DNA from: Arthrobacter sp.
GTDB lineage: Bacteria > Actinomycetota > Actinomycetes > Actinomycetales > Micrococcaceae
NCBI GenBank assembly: GCA_030147325.1
Contig: JASLAA010000291.1
Span: 1 to 24,307, forward strand
Direction: 5' to 3'
Length of the DNA stretch: 24,307 nt
The position numbers were made by a program, and so were the translations under genes. Of this stretch, positions 1 to 6,486 are shown one piece after another (position 1 is the stretch's first letter; every line of letters begins with the position of its first letter). Under the pieces are notes generated by a model. The model saw only the letters and a program-made list of their open reading frames with translations. It searched no databases and was not told where the DNA came from.

Positions 1-350
1 ACCTGACCGTCGCAGGCACCCCATGGCTTGGGCGAGAGGGGATCGCGCACCGACCCTCCGTCGGAGAGTTCCTCGAACCAGCGATGGAGTACCGGAGGTT
101 CAGCCGTCCCCAGCAAGGAGAGCATCAGTCCTGCAACGGAGACCGTCGCCTCCCCCGCCGACGCATCGGACCCCGCCAGCGCGACGACGCCGTCGAGCAC
201 GCCGTGCGCCACAGCATCGGGCGGGCCGTCCGTCCTGCCGAAATCCTCGTAGGAGTGCAGAGTCAGCTCGCCCCCGAAGACGCCCGCGTAGAAGCCCAGC
301 GCCTCCCTCGCGGTCCCGGGGAAGGTGACGTACACCAGCGGTGCAGACAT
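1..350 (-). CDS. VOC (glyoxalase/PhnB-type) family protein, C-terminus cut by window edge
   Basis: The gene runs off the left edge, so only the first 116 residues are present. It begins MSAPLVYVTFPGTAREALGFY and continues with GVFGGELTLHSYEDFGR. This is the start of a PhnB/3-demethylubiquinone-9-methyltransferase-like VOC fold: a beta strand, then the helix with REALGFY, then the FGGE turn. The ATG at 350 is preceded by AAGGAG about 8 bases away, a strong ribosome site that fixes the start. The protein resembles the VOC protein at 2171-2638 in its first 40 residues (AREALGFYAGVFGGELTLHSYEDFG against ARAALEFYRSVFGGRVTIATYGDFG). The two are probably paralogues lying either side of the WYL regulator. 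Substrate unknown; PhnB-type members are usually annotated only by fold. Confidence 0.8.
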   Translation of the reverse strand, partial: MSAPLVYVTFPGTAREALGFYAGVFGGELTLHSYEDFGRTDGPPDAVAHGVLDGVVALAGSDASAGEATVSVAGLMLSLLGTAEPPVLHRWFEELSDGGSVRDPLSPKPWGACDGQ

Positions 351-458
351 GATCAGTGCTCCTTGGACTCATGATGCGCGTAGCTTCCGACGCCACTCTG
401 CTCGGCACCCCCGCGGAATTCAAGGCCCAACGGCCACTGTGCCTCAGGGATCCGCGGC

Positions 459-501
459 ACCACCGGGCACCGCCGCTGCAGAGGCCGTGGGGCCCGGTGG
501 T
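459..501. terminator. 10-bp perfect inverted repeat, possible terminator
   Basis: ACCACCGGGC (459-468) pairs perfectly with GCCCGGTGGT (492-501) across a 23-base loop. It lies just after the stop of the minus-strand gene 553-909 and about 110 bases before the start of the minus-strand VOC gene. That is where a terminator between two co-directional genes would sit. There is no T tract, as is common in high-GC actinobacteria, so function is inferred from structure and position only. I see no gene in the surrounding 351-552. Confidence 0.4.
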
Positions 502-552
502 ATCCGTCGGGGTGGACGGTCCGTGCTCCTGGGGCAGCTTCGATGGAGGGCT

Positions 553-909
553 TCACCCCGCTTCGAGCAGCCATGTCCCGGCAGCCGCCTCATCGGTGAA
601 GAACCTGGTAGGTGTCGCGGAGGTGTAGGCGAAGGCTGTGATGACCATGCCGACCGTGTCCACCCCCAGCACCGCGGTGCGCGTCGAACAGGTGTCCTCG
701 ATCAGCAGCCCGCGGGCAGTCGGGGTGATTCGCTCGACCGAACCGATGTGGACCAGCAGGGGTCGCCTGCCCGCCCCGGAGACCGCGTCGACCGCCCCGA
801 TGGTCGCTCGGACGTCCCGTCCGAACATCGTCACTCCCGGAGCCCACCGGATACGGTTGAAGTCCGCTTCAACGGTCAAGACGAATCGCGCGCGGGCCCC
901 CGGTACCAT
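553..909 (-). CDS. Small STAS-like (DUF7793-type) protein
   Basis: About 118 residues from the ATG at 909. An in-frame GTG at 975 would add 22 residues, and neither start has a convincing ribosome site. The sequence alternates short strands and helices: RFVLTVEADFNRIRWAPGVTM, then a helix VRATIGAVDAVSG, a strand RRPLLVHIGSVERI, a helix ARGLLIEDTC, a strand TAVLGVDTVGMVITAFAY, and the end TPTRFFTDEAAAGTWLLEAG. The pattern of a strand with a nucleotide-like loop (LLVHIGSVERITPTAR) and a final FFTDEAAAGTWL helix resembles the actinobacterial STAS/SpoIIAA-like small proteins now grouped under DUF7793. No catalytic residue is expected. Function unknown; a regulatory or anti-anti-sigma-like role is only a fold-based guess. 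Confidence 0.6.
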   Translation of the reverse strand: MVPGARARFVLTVEADFNRIRWAPGVTMFGRDVRATIGAVDAVSGAGRRPLLVHIGSVERITPTARGLLIEDTCSTRTAVLGVDTVGMVITAFAYTSATPTRFFTDEAAAGTWLLEAG

Positions 910-1080
910 CCGAACAGCGTTGCACAGGGCGCGCGGGACCGGAACCGTGTCCGCCGGCTGGTCCGTCGAACCCACCCACCTGCGCGCCGAGTGGTGTCTG
1001 CCGGACGCACCGCCGTCGGGCCTCGGAGCACTGGTTCGGATGTTCCGCTCCGCCGCGCGGCGGCCTCCGCTGTGGTCGCG

Positions 1081-2067
1081 TCACCCGGCCGCTGTGGCCG
1101 CGTTGCGGACGGCCAGCTGCGCGAAGGCTGCGGTGAGTTCCGGCGGACCGACGACGTGGATGTCGGTGTCGAATCGATTGAGGGATGCGGCCAGGGCGAT
1201 CCAGGACCACGAGCCGACGTCCAGGCTGCACCGGCCCGGCCCGAGGTCCTCGACGATGCCGTCCCCGGCGAAGGGGATCACCCGGGCGGCCGGTAGGCCG
1301 AGGATCACCTTTCCGCTGCACGGCCACCGGTTCGGGCGCTCGGACCCTGTGAAGCGCCCCGACACATAGTCATCGAGGTGACCACCGGGTATCTCCCGGG
1401 GTTCGAAGCGAGGTCCGGTCGGATGACGGGGCGCGATGCGGTCGGCCCGGAAAGTGCGCCAGTCGTCGTGCTGGAGGTCCCAGGCGACGAGGTACCAGCG
1501 CCCGCGGGAGGTCACGAGGTGGTGCGGCTCGACCCGGCGCGGCAGCGACGGGTCCGCAGGGACGCCGGTGTGGGAGATGCCCGCGTAGTCGAAGCGCAGC
1601 ACCTCGTGGGCACGCGTCGCGCGCGAGAGCGCGACCAGGACCGCGGGGGACACCTCGCCGGGCGACGGCTGCCCGGGGTGACCGGTGATGGCGGTGAATT
1701 CGAGCGCGCTCAGGCGGTGGCGTAGCCGTGACGGCATCACCTGCCGCACTGTCGTCAACGCCCGTCCTGCTGCCTCTTCGATTCCTGCGCCGGTGACGGC
1801 CGCTGCCTGCAGTGCGACCGCCAGCGCGATGACCTGGTCGTCATCGAACAGCAGTGGCGGGAGCTCACTGCCGGCATCAAGGCGATACCCGCCCTCCGGG
1901 CCCATGGTCGCCTGGATGCTGTATCCCAGCTCGCGGAGGCGGTCGACGTCGCGACGCACGGTGCGGCGGCTGATCTGCAACCGTTCGGCGAGTGCCGGAC
2001 CGGGCCAATCACGTCGAGTCTGCAGGAGCGACAGCAGAGTCAGCAATCGTGCGGTGGTCGTCGCCAT
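1081..2067 (-). CDS. WYL-domain transcriptional regulator (YafY/DeoR-type HTH)
   Basis: 328 residues from the ATG at 2067 (MATTTARLLTLLSLLQTRR). The longer reading frame upstream lacks a ribosome site and would add residues unlike the family. The N-terminal winged helix (about 1-60) has the typical LQISRRTVRRDVDRLRELGY recognition helix followed by GYRLDAGSELPPLLFDDDQ. The WYL domain (about 140-220) contains RGRWYLVAWDLQHDDWRTFRADRI, with W-Y-L and the conserved FRxDRI. The C-terminal WCX-like extension ends in VRNAATAAG. Members bind DNA and sense a small ligand or nucleic acid through WYL. The gene is divergent from the PhnB-type VOC gene at 2171, with 103 bases between starts, so that gene is the likely target. 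Full length, no defects. Confidence 0.9.
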   Translation of the reverse strand: MATTTARLLTLLSLLQTRRDWPGPALAERLQISRRTVRRDVDRLRELGYSIQATMGPEGGYRLDAGSELPPLLFDDDQVIALAVALQAAAVTGAGIEEAAGRALTTVRQVMPSRLRHRLSALEFTAITGHPGQPSPGEVSPAVLVALSRATRAHEVLRFDYAGISHTGVPADPSLPRRVEPHHLVTSRGRWYLVAWDLQHDDWRTFRADRIAPRHPTGPRFEPREIPGGHLDDYVSGRFTGSERPNRWPCSGKVILGLPAARVIPFAGDGIVEDLGPGRCSLDVGSWSWIALAASLNRFDTDIHVVGPPELTAAFAQLAVRNAATAAG

Positions 2068-2170
2068 GTCTCGACTGTACGGTCCGTGTAGGACAAGAGC
2101 TGACCTACCCGGCCGCAAGAGTGGAAGCGAGCCGGGAGAACACCCGGCTACCTACCCACCAGGAGCAGCC

Positions 2171-2638
2171 ATGACCATCAGGACCACCACCCACCTCAAC
2201 TTCCACGGCGACGCACGAGCAGCGCTCGAGTTCTACCGATCCGTCTTCGGCGGCCGGGTCACGATCGCGACCTACGGGGACTTCGGAATGCCCGAGGGCG
2301 TCCCCGGGGCCGACAGGGTCGTCTTCGGCCAGGTCGAGAATGCCGAAGGATTCCGCGTCATGGCCTACGACGTCCCCGGCCAGGCCGACGGCTCGACCGT
2401 GGCAGTCGGTTCCACCCACCGCGAGAATGGCATGACGATCACCGAACAGCCGTTCTTCGTCTCGGTACGCGGGGAGACCCTCGGCGAGGTCGAGGGCTAT
2501 TGGGCGGCGCTGTCGGTCGGCGCGACCGTGATCGAGCCACTCGCCGCATCCGCCTGGAGCGCCGGGTTCGGCATGCTCACGGACAGCTTCGGAGTGACCT
2601 GGGTACTCGACGTCGCGGCCGCCTCCTCCGCCGAGTAG
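2171..2638 (+). CDS. PhnB-type VOC family protein
   Basis: 155 residues, starting MTIRTTTHLNFHGDARAALEF. The start is set by AGGAG at 2161-2165, five bases before the ATG. The same frame stays open far upstream, but that part is antisense to the WYL regulator. Family signature: the helix ARAALEFYRSVFGG, the loop ATYGDFGMPEG, a central FRVMAYDVPG strand, and the C-terminal FGMLTDSFGVTWVLDV that closes the second beta-alpha-beta-beta-beta unit. Such proteins (PhnB, DUF1428/3-demethylubiquinone-9-methyltransferase group) have unknown substrates and are commonly found beside YafY/WYL regulators, as here. A strong hairpin follows the stop. Confidence 0.9.
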   Translation: MTIRTTTHLNFHGDARAALEFYRSVFGGRVTIATYGDFGMPEGVPGADRVVFGQVENAEGFRVMAYDVPGQADGSTVAVGSTHRENGMTITEQPFFVSVRGETLGEVEGYWAALSVGATVIEPLAASAWSAGFGMLTDSFGVTWVLDVAAASSAE

Positions 2639-2644
2639 CAGTCA

Positions 2645-2690
2645 GCAGGTGCAGCGCGGCTCGCGGAAGCACCCGCGCTGCACCCCCTGC
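2645..2690 (+). terminator. Strong GC hairpin after the VOC gene
   Basis: GGTGCAGCGCGG (2648-2659) pairs perfectly with CCGCGCTGCACC (2673-2684) around a 13-base loop. Outer GCAG and CTGC bases extend the stem with a small bulge. It starts 7 bases after the stop of the VOC gene. There is no clear U tract. Probably an intrinsic terminator of the high-GC type. The following 2691-2829 holds no gene that I can support, only a repeated CGGCCCTGCCC motif. Confidence 0.6.
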
Positions 2691-2829
2691 GAGGCCGGGA
2701 TCCCCGTACCGCCTCTGCAGCGGGACTAGCGATGCCCCGTACCTCCGGCCCTGCCCGGCGCCTTGTTCGGCCCTGCCCCACCGGGACAACTGCGCGACGA
2801 GCGATTGTGCCTCGCAGCGTGCCGGCCCT

Positions 2830-3117
2830 TCAGGTCAGGCGCTCCGTGATGTGGACGTCCACGTCATCCCCGAGCTGCTTCCCGAGCTTCTTGCGCAGCG
2901 TGGCACTGACCGACACCATGTGACCGCCCTTCCCCGTCGGCATCAGGGCGAAAGCCAACGGCACACCATCGACGCTGCCGCTCACCCTGACGGCTTTGCC
3001 CGTGCCGAACACATCCCTGGAGGCAGGAACCTCGACGCACGACCAGACGTCGCCCTTCACCTCCACCCCGATCGGAGCGGTGAAACGAAGGTCCATGGGG
3101 CCGAGATCTGTACTCAT
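2830..3117 (-). CDS. DUF1905 domain protein
   Basis: 95 residues from the ATG at 3117 (MSTDLGPMDLRFTAPIGVEVKG), preceded by GGAAGG about 8 bases upstream. The reading frame continues further upstream but looks non-coding there. The sequence matches the small all-beta DUF1905 domain: VKGDVWSCVEVPASRDVFGTG, then KAVRVSGSVDGVPLAFALMP, then GGHMVSVSATLRKKLGKQLGDDVDVHI. In other bacteria this domain is found alone or joined to a YdeI/OmpD-associated tail. The tail is absent here. Molecular function unknown. Confidence 0.85.
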   Translation of the reverse strand: MSTDLGPMDLRFTAPIGVEVKGDVWSCVEVPASRDVFGTGKAVRVSGSVDGVPLAFALMPTGKGGHMVSVSATLRKKLGKQLGDDVDVHITERLT

Positions 3118-3249
3118 CGCTGGTGCCTTCCGTCGTCGCGTCGTCCTCCGACCAGCGTGCCGCAACGAGTAGATCGTGTCCATGACCGGATCCCCCACAT
3201 CGCAGGGGTGGCGACGACCGCGATCGCACGAGGGCGCTACGATGCGACC

Positions 3250-3675
3250 ATGACCAACAGCTTTCGTGAGCACTCGGGTGCGCGCCGGCGGTCCATCGCC
3301 CTCGCGACCCTTCTCCTCAGTGTCGTCGCCGGGTTCCAGGCGGCGCTCGCAGCGGGCGCACCCTGGGCGGCAGCGTCCTACGGCGGCACCCTGCGGGGTA
3401 CCCTGCCCGCCAGGTATCGGGTGGCAAGCACGGCCTCCTCGCTGGCCTACGGCGCCCTCGCGGTCATCACGGCAGGCGGCGCGGCCACGACGGCGCGGCG
3501 CCGGATCCTCTCCGCGGCTTCAGGCCTCATGGCGGTCGGCACAGCCATGAACCTCGCCTCTCGGTCCCGCATCGAACGGCTGATCTGGACACCGGTGGCG
3601 GGAGCGCTCGCCGTGACCCTGCTGCGCATCGCCCGGCAGCCGGAAGCCCGCAGCAGGACGCACTCCACGTCCTAG
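3250..3675 (+). CDS. Small integral membrane protein, four predicted helices
   Basis: 141 residues from MTNSFREHSGARRRSIAL. Hydrophobic segments lie at about 16-36, 62-80, 87-104 and 112-128, separated by short arginine-rich loops, with the arginine-rich N-terminus probably cytoplasmic. There is no ribosome site before the ATG, but TACGAT at 3238-3243 lies six bases upstream. That fits a -10 for a leaderless message; no good -35 is seen. The stop TAG shares the four bases CTAG (3672-3675) with the stop of the convergent rhaM gene. I do not recognise the family. Function unknown; the gene has no obvious link to the rhamnose genes except convergence. Confidence 0.65.
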   Translation: MTNSFREHSGARRRSIALATLLLSVVAGFQAALAAGAPWAAASYGGTLRGTLPARYRVASTASSLAYGALAVITAGGAATTARRRILSAASGLMAVGTAMNLASRSRIERLIWTPVAGALAVTLLRIARQPEARSRTHSTS

Positions 3676-3998
3676 AGCTGGTCCTCGAGGTGGAAGACCT
3701 CGTCGAGCCGGACGAACCCTTCGTCCGGTCGACCGTCCAGTGCCTCGAAGAAGGGGGCCATCTCCGCCTGCCAGCGCGCATTCACCTCGGTGTCCGCCAT
3801 GGCGGCCTGTGCCGCGGCGAAGTCTTCGCACTCCACGTACCCGACCAGCAGCCCGTCCGGACGCAGGAACAGGGAGTAGTTGTTCCACCCGGTGTCCTTG
3901 AGTGCCCTGGCCATGTCGGGCCAGATGGCCGCATGGCGCAGGCGGTACTCAGGAATCCGTTCCGGCCGGACCTGCAGGTGAAAGCACACGCGTTCCAT
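3672..3998 (-). CDS. rhaM: L-rhamnose mutarotase
   Basis: 108 residues, close to the 104 of E. coli RhaM (YiiL). It interconverts alpha and beta anomers of L-rhamnose in the cytoplasm, supplying the form used by rhamnose isomerase. Visible features of the dimeric alpha/beta (ferredoxin-like) fold are MERVCFHLQVRPERIPEYRLRH, then IWPDMARALKDTGWNNYSLFL, VGYVECEDFAAA and NARWQAEMAPFFE. The catalytic histidine of the family corresponds to H22 (RLRHAAIWPDM). A GAGG site lies just upstream of the ATG. It is downstream of the LacI-type regulator gene on the same strand, with a hairpin in the 73-base gap, so it may be read through from that gene or have its own weak promoter. Confidence 0.95.
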   Translation of the reverse strand: MERVCFHLQVRPERIPEYRLRHAAIWPDMARALKDTGWNNYSLFLRPDGLLVGYVECEDFAAAQAAMADTEVNARWQAEMAPFFEALDGRPDEGFVRLDEVFHLEDQL

Positions 3999-4023
3999 GA
4001 ATCCTCATCTCTCCCTCGTTCCG

Positions 4024-4044
4024 TCAGCCGGTGTATCCGGCTGA
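4024..4044 (-). terminator. Perfect 8-bp hairpin between the lacI-type gene and rhaM
   Basis: TCAGCCGG (4024-4031) pairs with CCGGCTGA (4037-4044) around a five-base loop. It lies in the 73-base gap between the regulator stop and the rhaM start. It could terminate or attenuate the regulator message, or set the level of rhaM. There is no T tract, so this is structural inference. Confidence 0.5.
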
Positions 4045-4071
4045 GGACCTAGCTGGTCGTTCGGCCCACCG

Positions 4072-5103
4072 TCACCCGACGGCACGGACGCGGGCGTGTG
4101 AACTGCCGCGTTCCACGAGCTCCGGATCGAAGACGACCTGGCGTCGTTCGGAGTCCGGTCCCTCGATCTCCTCGAGCAGCAGTTCGACGGCGGTGCGTCC
4201 CATGAGCTCCGTGGGCTTGCGGACGCTCGTCAATGGAACGACCGTCGAGGCCGAGAAGTCGATGTCGTCATAGCCGATGAGCGCGACGTCCTCAGGGATT
4301 CGCAGACCACGGATCAGCAGGACGGCCTGCATGACACCGATGGCAAGGAGGTCATTGGCGCAGAAGATGCCGTCCGGCAGCCGCTCCGGACTCCGCTGCG
4401 CAAGCTCCTCACCGACGTCGCGGCCGGCGAGGACGGTCATCGCGTCTGCCTCGACGACCTCCAGCGCCGCGTCGTCGTACTCCTCGACCGCCTGACGGGC
4501 GCCGGTCAGCCGGTCCGCCACCTGTCGGTAGCCGGCCCTGGTCCCCACGAAGGCGATGCGCCGTCGACCCGCATCCAGCAGGTGGCGAACGGCGAGATAT
4601 CCTCCGGCGACGTCGTCGACCGAGACCGAACTGCAGCGCCGCTCGGGATCGATCCGGTCGACGAGCACGACGGGCATCCCCCGCGATCGGAGAGCTTCGA
4701 CGCGCGGACCGACGTCCCCCACGGGAGAGATCATCATGCCCTGGACACGCTGCTGCTCGAAGACGTCGATGTACCGCGCCTCCCGCTCGCTGTCCTGGCC
4801 GCTGTCCCCGAGCACGACGGTGCTTCCCTTCTCCGCCGCGCAGTCCTCCGCCGCCCGGGCAAGGGACGAGAAGAAAGGATTGCCGACATCGAGGACGATC
4901 AGCCCTATGGTCCGGCTCTGCCCCGCCCGCAACTGCCGGGCGGCGTCGTTCCGGACGAAGCCCAGCTCGTCGATGGCGCCCTGCACCCGCTCGCGGGTCG
5001 GGACGGAGACACGCGCGGGGTGATTGAGCACGTTGGACACCGTCCCGACGGCAACACCTGCCCGGTCCGCCACGTCCTTGATACTCACCGGTCGGGCGTC
5101 CAT
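4072..5103 (-). CDS. LacI-family regulator, probable rhamnose operon repressor
   Basis: 343 residues from the ATG at 5103 (MDARPVSIKDVADRAGVAVG), with GGAAGGAAA just upstream. The longer in-frame extension to 5196 would cover the operator and is rejected. The N-terminal HTH has the classic VSIKDVADRAGVAVGTVSNVLNHP (6-29) and the hinge helix ARQLRAGQSRTIGLIV. The periplasmic-binding-protein-like core contains DVGNPFFSSLARAAED, VDRIDPERRCSSVSVDD, GIFCANDLLAIGVMQA and IGYDDIDFSASTVVPLTSV. The family represses sugar operons and releases on binding a sugar or sugar phosphate. Its position, divergent from rhaI-rhaD-rhaB and upstream of rhaM, makes it the likely rhamnose regulator (a RhaR role). The effector cannot be told from sequence. 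Confidence 0.9.
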   Translation of the reverse strand: MDARPVSIKDVADRAGVAVGTVSNVLNHPARVSVPTRERVQGAIDELGFVRNDAARQLRAGQSRTIGLIVLDVGNPFFSSLARAAEDCAAEKGSTVVLGDSGQDSEREARYIDVFEQQRVQGMMISPVGDVGPRVEALRSRGMPVVLVDRIDPERRCSSVSVDDVAGGYLAVRHLLDAGRRRIAFVGTRAGYRQVADRLTGARQAVEEYDDAALEVVEADAMTVLAGRDVGEELAQRSPERLPDGIFCANDLLAIGVMQAVLLIRGLRIPEDVALIGYDDIDFSASTVVPLTSVRKPTELMGRTAVELLLEEIEGPDSERRQVVFDPELVERGSSHARVRAVG

Positions 5104-5153
5104 CGTTTCCTTCCGGCTCGTGTCCGTCCGAAGCTGAGCCGTCGGCAGGACTG

Positions 5154-5183
5154 TTGACACTCGGTTGACAGCAAGGATAGCTT
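5154..5183 (+). promoter_or_regulatory. Putative sigma-70-type promoter of the rhaI operon
   Basis: TTGACA at 5154-5159 is followed after 18 bases by TAGCTT at 5178-5183. A second perfect TTGACA at 5165-5170, one helical turn away, has no good -10 at normal spacing. Transcription would start near 5190, inside the inverted repeat described next, giving a leader of about 130 bases before rhaI. Mapping of the 5' end is needed to choose between the two -35 boxes. Confidence 0.5.
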
Positions 5184-5211
5184 TGAAACGTGCCAATGAA
5201 ACGATTCAAAG
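5181..5211. promoter_or_regulatory. Putative LacI-type operator overlapping the rha promoter
   Basis: CTTTGAA (5181-5187) and TTCAAAG (5205-5211) form a perfect 7-bp inverted repeat with a 17-base spacer. Inside lie two direct copies of TGAAACG (5184-5190 and 5197-5203). The second is part of TGAAACGATTCA (5197-5208), an imperfect 12-bp palindrome close to the consensus half-site pattern of many LacI-family operators. It overlaps the predicted -10 and start point, so bound repressor would block the plus-strand operon. It also sits 78 bases upstream of the regulator start. Confidence 0.65.
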
Positions 5212-5319
5212 GCGCCGGTCCTACCACCGATTCCCGGAAACCCCACCGGAACCGGAAGAACCCCAAGAAACAGCTGCACGGCGAGGACGAGCCGGCAGCG
5301 TCCACGCTGGAGAGAGTAC

Positions 5320-6486
5320 ATGACTGTCATCGACGACATCGCGGCCGAACTGGAACAGCTCGCCATCGAGGTTCCCTCCTGGGCCTACGGCAACTCCGGC
5401 ACCCGCTTCAAGGTGTTCGCGACCCCTGGTACGCCCCGGACGGTGGAGGAGAAGATCGCGGACGCCGGCATGGTCAACGAACTGACCGGCCTCGCCCCGA
5501 GCGTCGCGCTCCACATCCCGTGGGACAGGGTGGACGACTACAGCGTCCTCGCGGCCTACGCCGCGGACCATGGCATGAGGATCGGCACCATCAACAGCAA
5601 CACCTTCCAGGACGACGACTACAAGTTCGGCAGCCTGACGCACAGTGACGCCGCCGTGCGGAACAAGGCGATCGACCACATGTACGAGTGCATCGAGGTC
5701 ATGAACGTCACCGGCTCCCGCGACCTCAAGATCTGGCTGGCCGACGGCTCCAACTACCCCGGCCAGGCCGACATGCGCTCGCGCCAGGACCGGCTGCAGG
5801 ACTCCCTCCGACAGGTGTATGACCGCCTCGGCGAAGACCAGCGCCTGGTGCTCGAGTACAAGTTCTTCGAGCCGGCGTTCTATCACACGGACGTCCCGGA
5901 CTGGGGCACCTCCTACGCCCACTGCCTGCAGCTCGGCGAGAAGGCACTCGTCTGCCTCGACACCGGACACCACGCGCCCGGTACCAACATCGAGTTCATC
6001 GTGGCGCAGCTCATCCGCCTCGGAAAACTCGGGTCCTTCGACTTCAACTCACGCTTCTACGCGGACGACGACCTCATCGTCGGCGCGGCGGACCCGTTCC
6101 AGCTGTTCCGGATCATGGCGGAGGTGGTCCGCGGTGGCGGCCTCGATCCTTCCAGCGGTATCGCCCTGATGCTCGACCAGTGCCACAACCTGGAGGAGAA
6201 GATCCCCGGGCAGATCCGCTCGGTGCTGAACGTGCAGGAGATGACGGCGCGAGCGCTGCTCATCGACCGCCAGGCGCTGGCCGCGGCGCAGGAGTCCGGC
6301 GACGTACTGGCCGCCAATGCGATCATGATGGACGCCTTCTACACCGACGTCCGCCCGGGTCTGGCTCAGTGGCGTGAATCCAAGGGACTCCCCGCCGATC
6401 CGATGACGGCCTACCGCGAGACCGGCTACCAGGAACAGATCAACAATGAGCGACAGGGCGGCCAGCAGGCCGGATGGGGAGCATGA
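5320..6486 (+). CDS. rhaI: L-rhamnose isomerase (RhaI, Gram-positive/Streptomyces subtype)
   Basis: 388 residues; converts L-rhamnose to L-rhamnulose. GGAGAGAG lies just before the ATG. The protein is a xylose-isomerase-like TIM barrel of the RhaI (not E. coli RhaA) group. Blocks seen are LKIWLADGSNYPGQ (137-149), LVLEYKFFEPAFYHTDVPDW (177-195), CLDTGHHAPGTN (212-223), FDFNSRFYADDDLIVGAADPF (240-260) and LMLDQCHNLEEK. By alignment from memory with the Pseudomonas stutzeri enzyme, the metal ligands would be E179, D214, D241 and D286 for one site, and H217, D249 and D251 for the other. The stutzeri enzyme has histidine where D241 lies. The stop overlaps the next gene (ATGA), so translation is coupled. 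It is the first gene of the rhaI-rhaD-rhaB operon. Confidence 0.95.
   Translation: MTVIDDIAAELEQLAIEVPSWAYGNSGTRFKVFATPGTPRTVEEKIADAGMVNELTGLAPSVALHIPWDRVDDYSVLAAYAADHGMRIGTINSNTFQDDDYKFGSLTHSDAAVRNKAIDHMYECIEVMNVTGSRDLKIWLADGSNYPGQADMRSRQDRLQDSLRQVYDRLGEDQRLVLEYKFFEPAFYHTDVPDWGTSYAHCLQLGEKALVCLDTGHHAPGTNIEFIVAQLIRLGKLGSFDFNSRFYADDDLIVGAADPFQLFRIMAEVVRGGGLDPSSGIALMLDQCHNLEEKIPGQIRSVLNVQEMTARALLIDRQALAAAQESGDVLAANAIMMDAFYTDVRPGLAQWRESKGLPADPMTAYRETGYQEQINNERQGGQQAGWGA

Noticed and set aside
2830..3273. Longer version of the DUF1905 gene starting at 3273
   Set aside because: The 52 extra residues are Arg-rich and unlike the family, while the ATG at 3117 has a good ribosome site.
5104..5319. 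Riboswitch in the rhaI leader
   Set aside because: No recognisable riboswitch core; the region is better explained by promoter and LacI operator.
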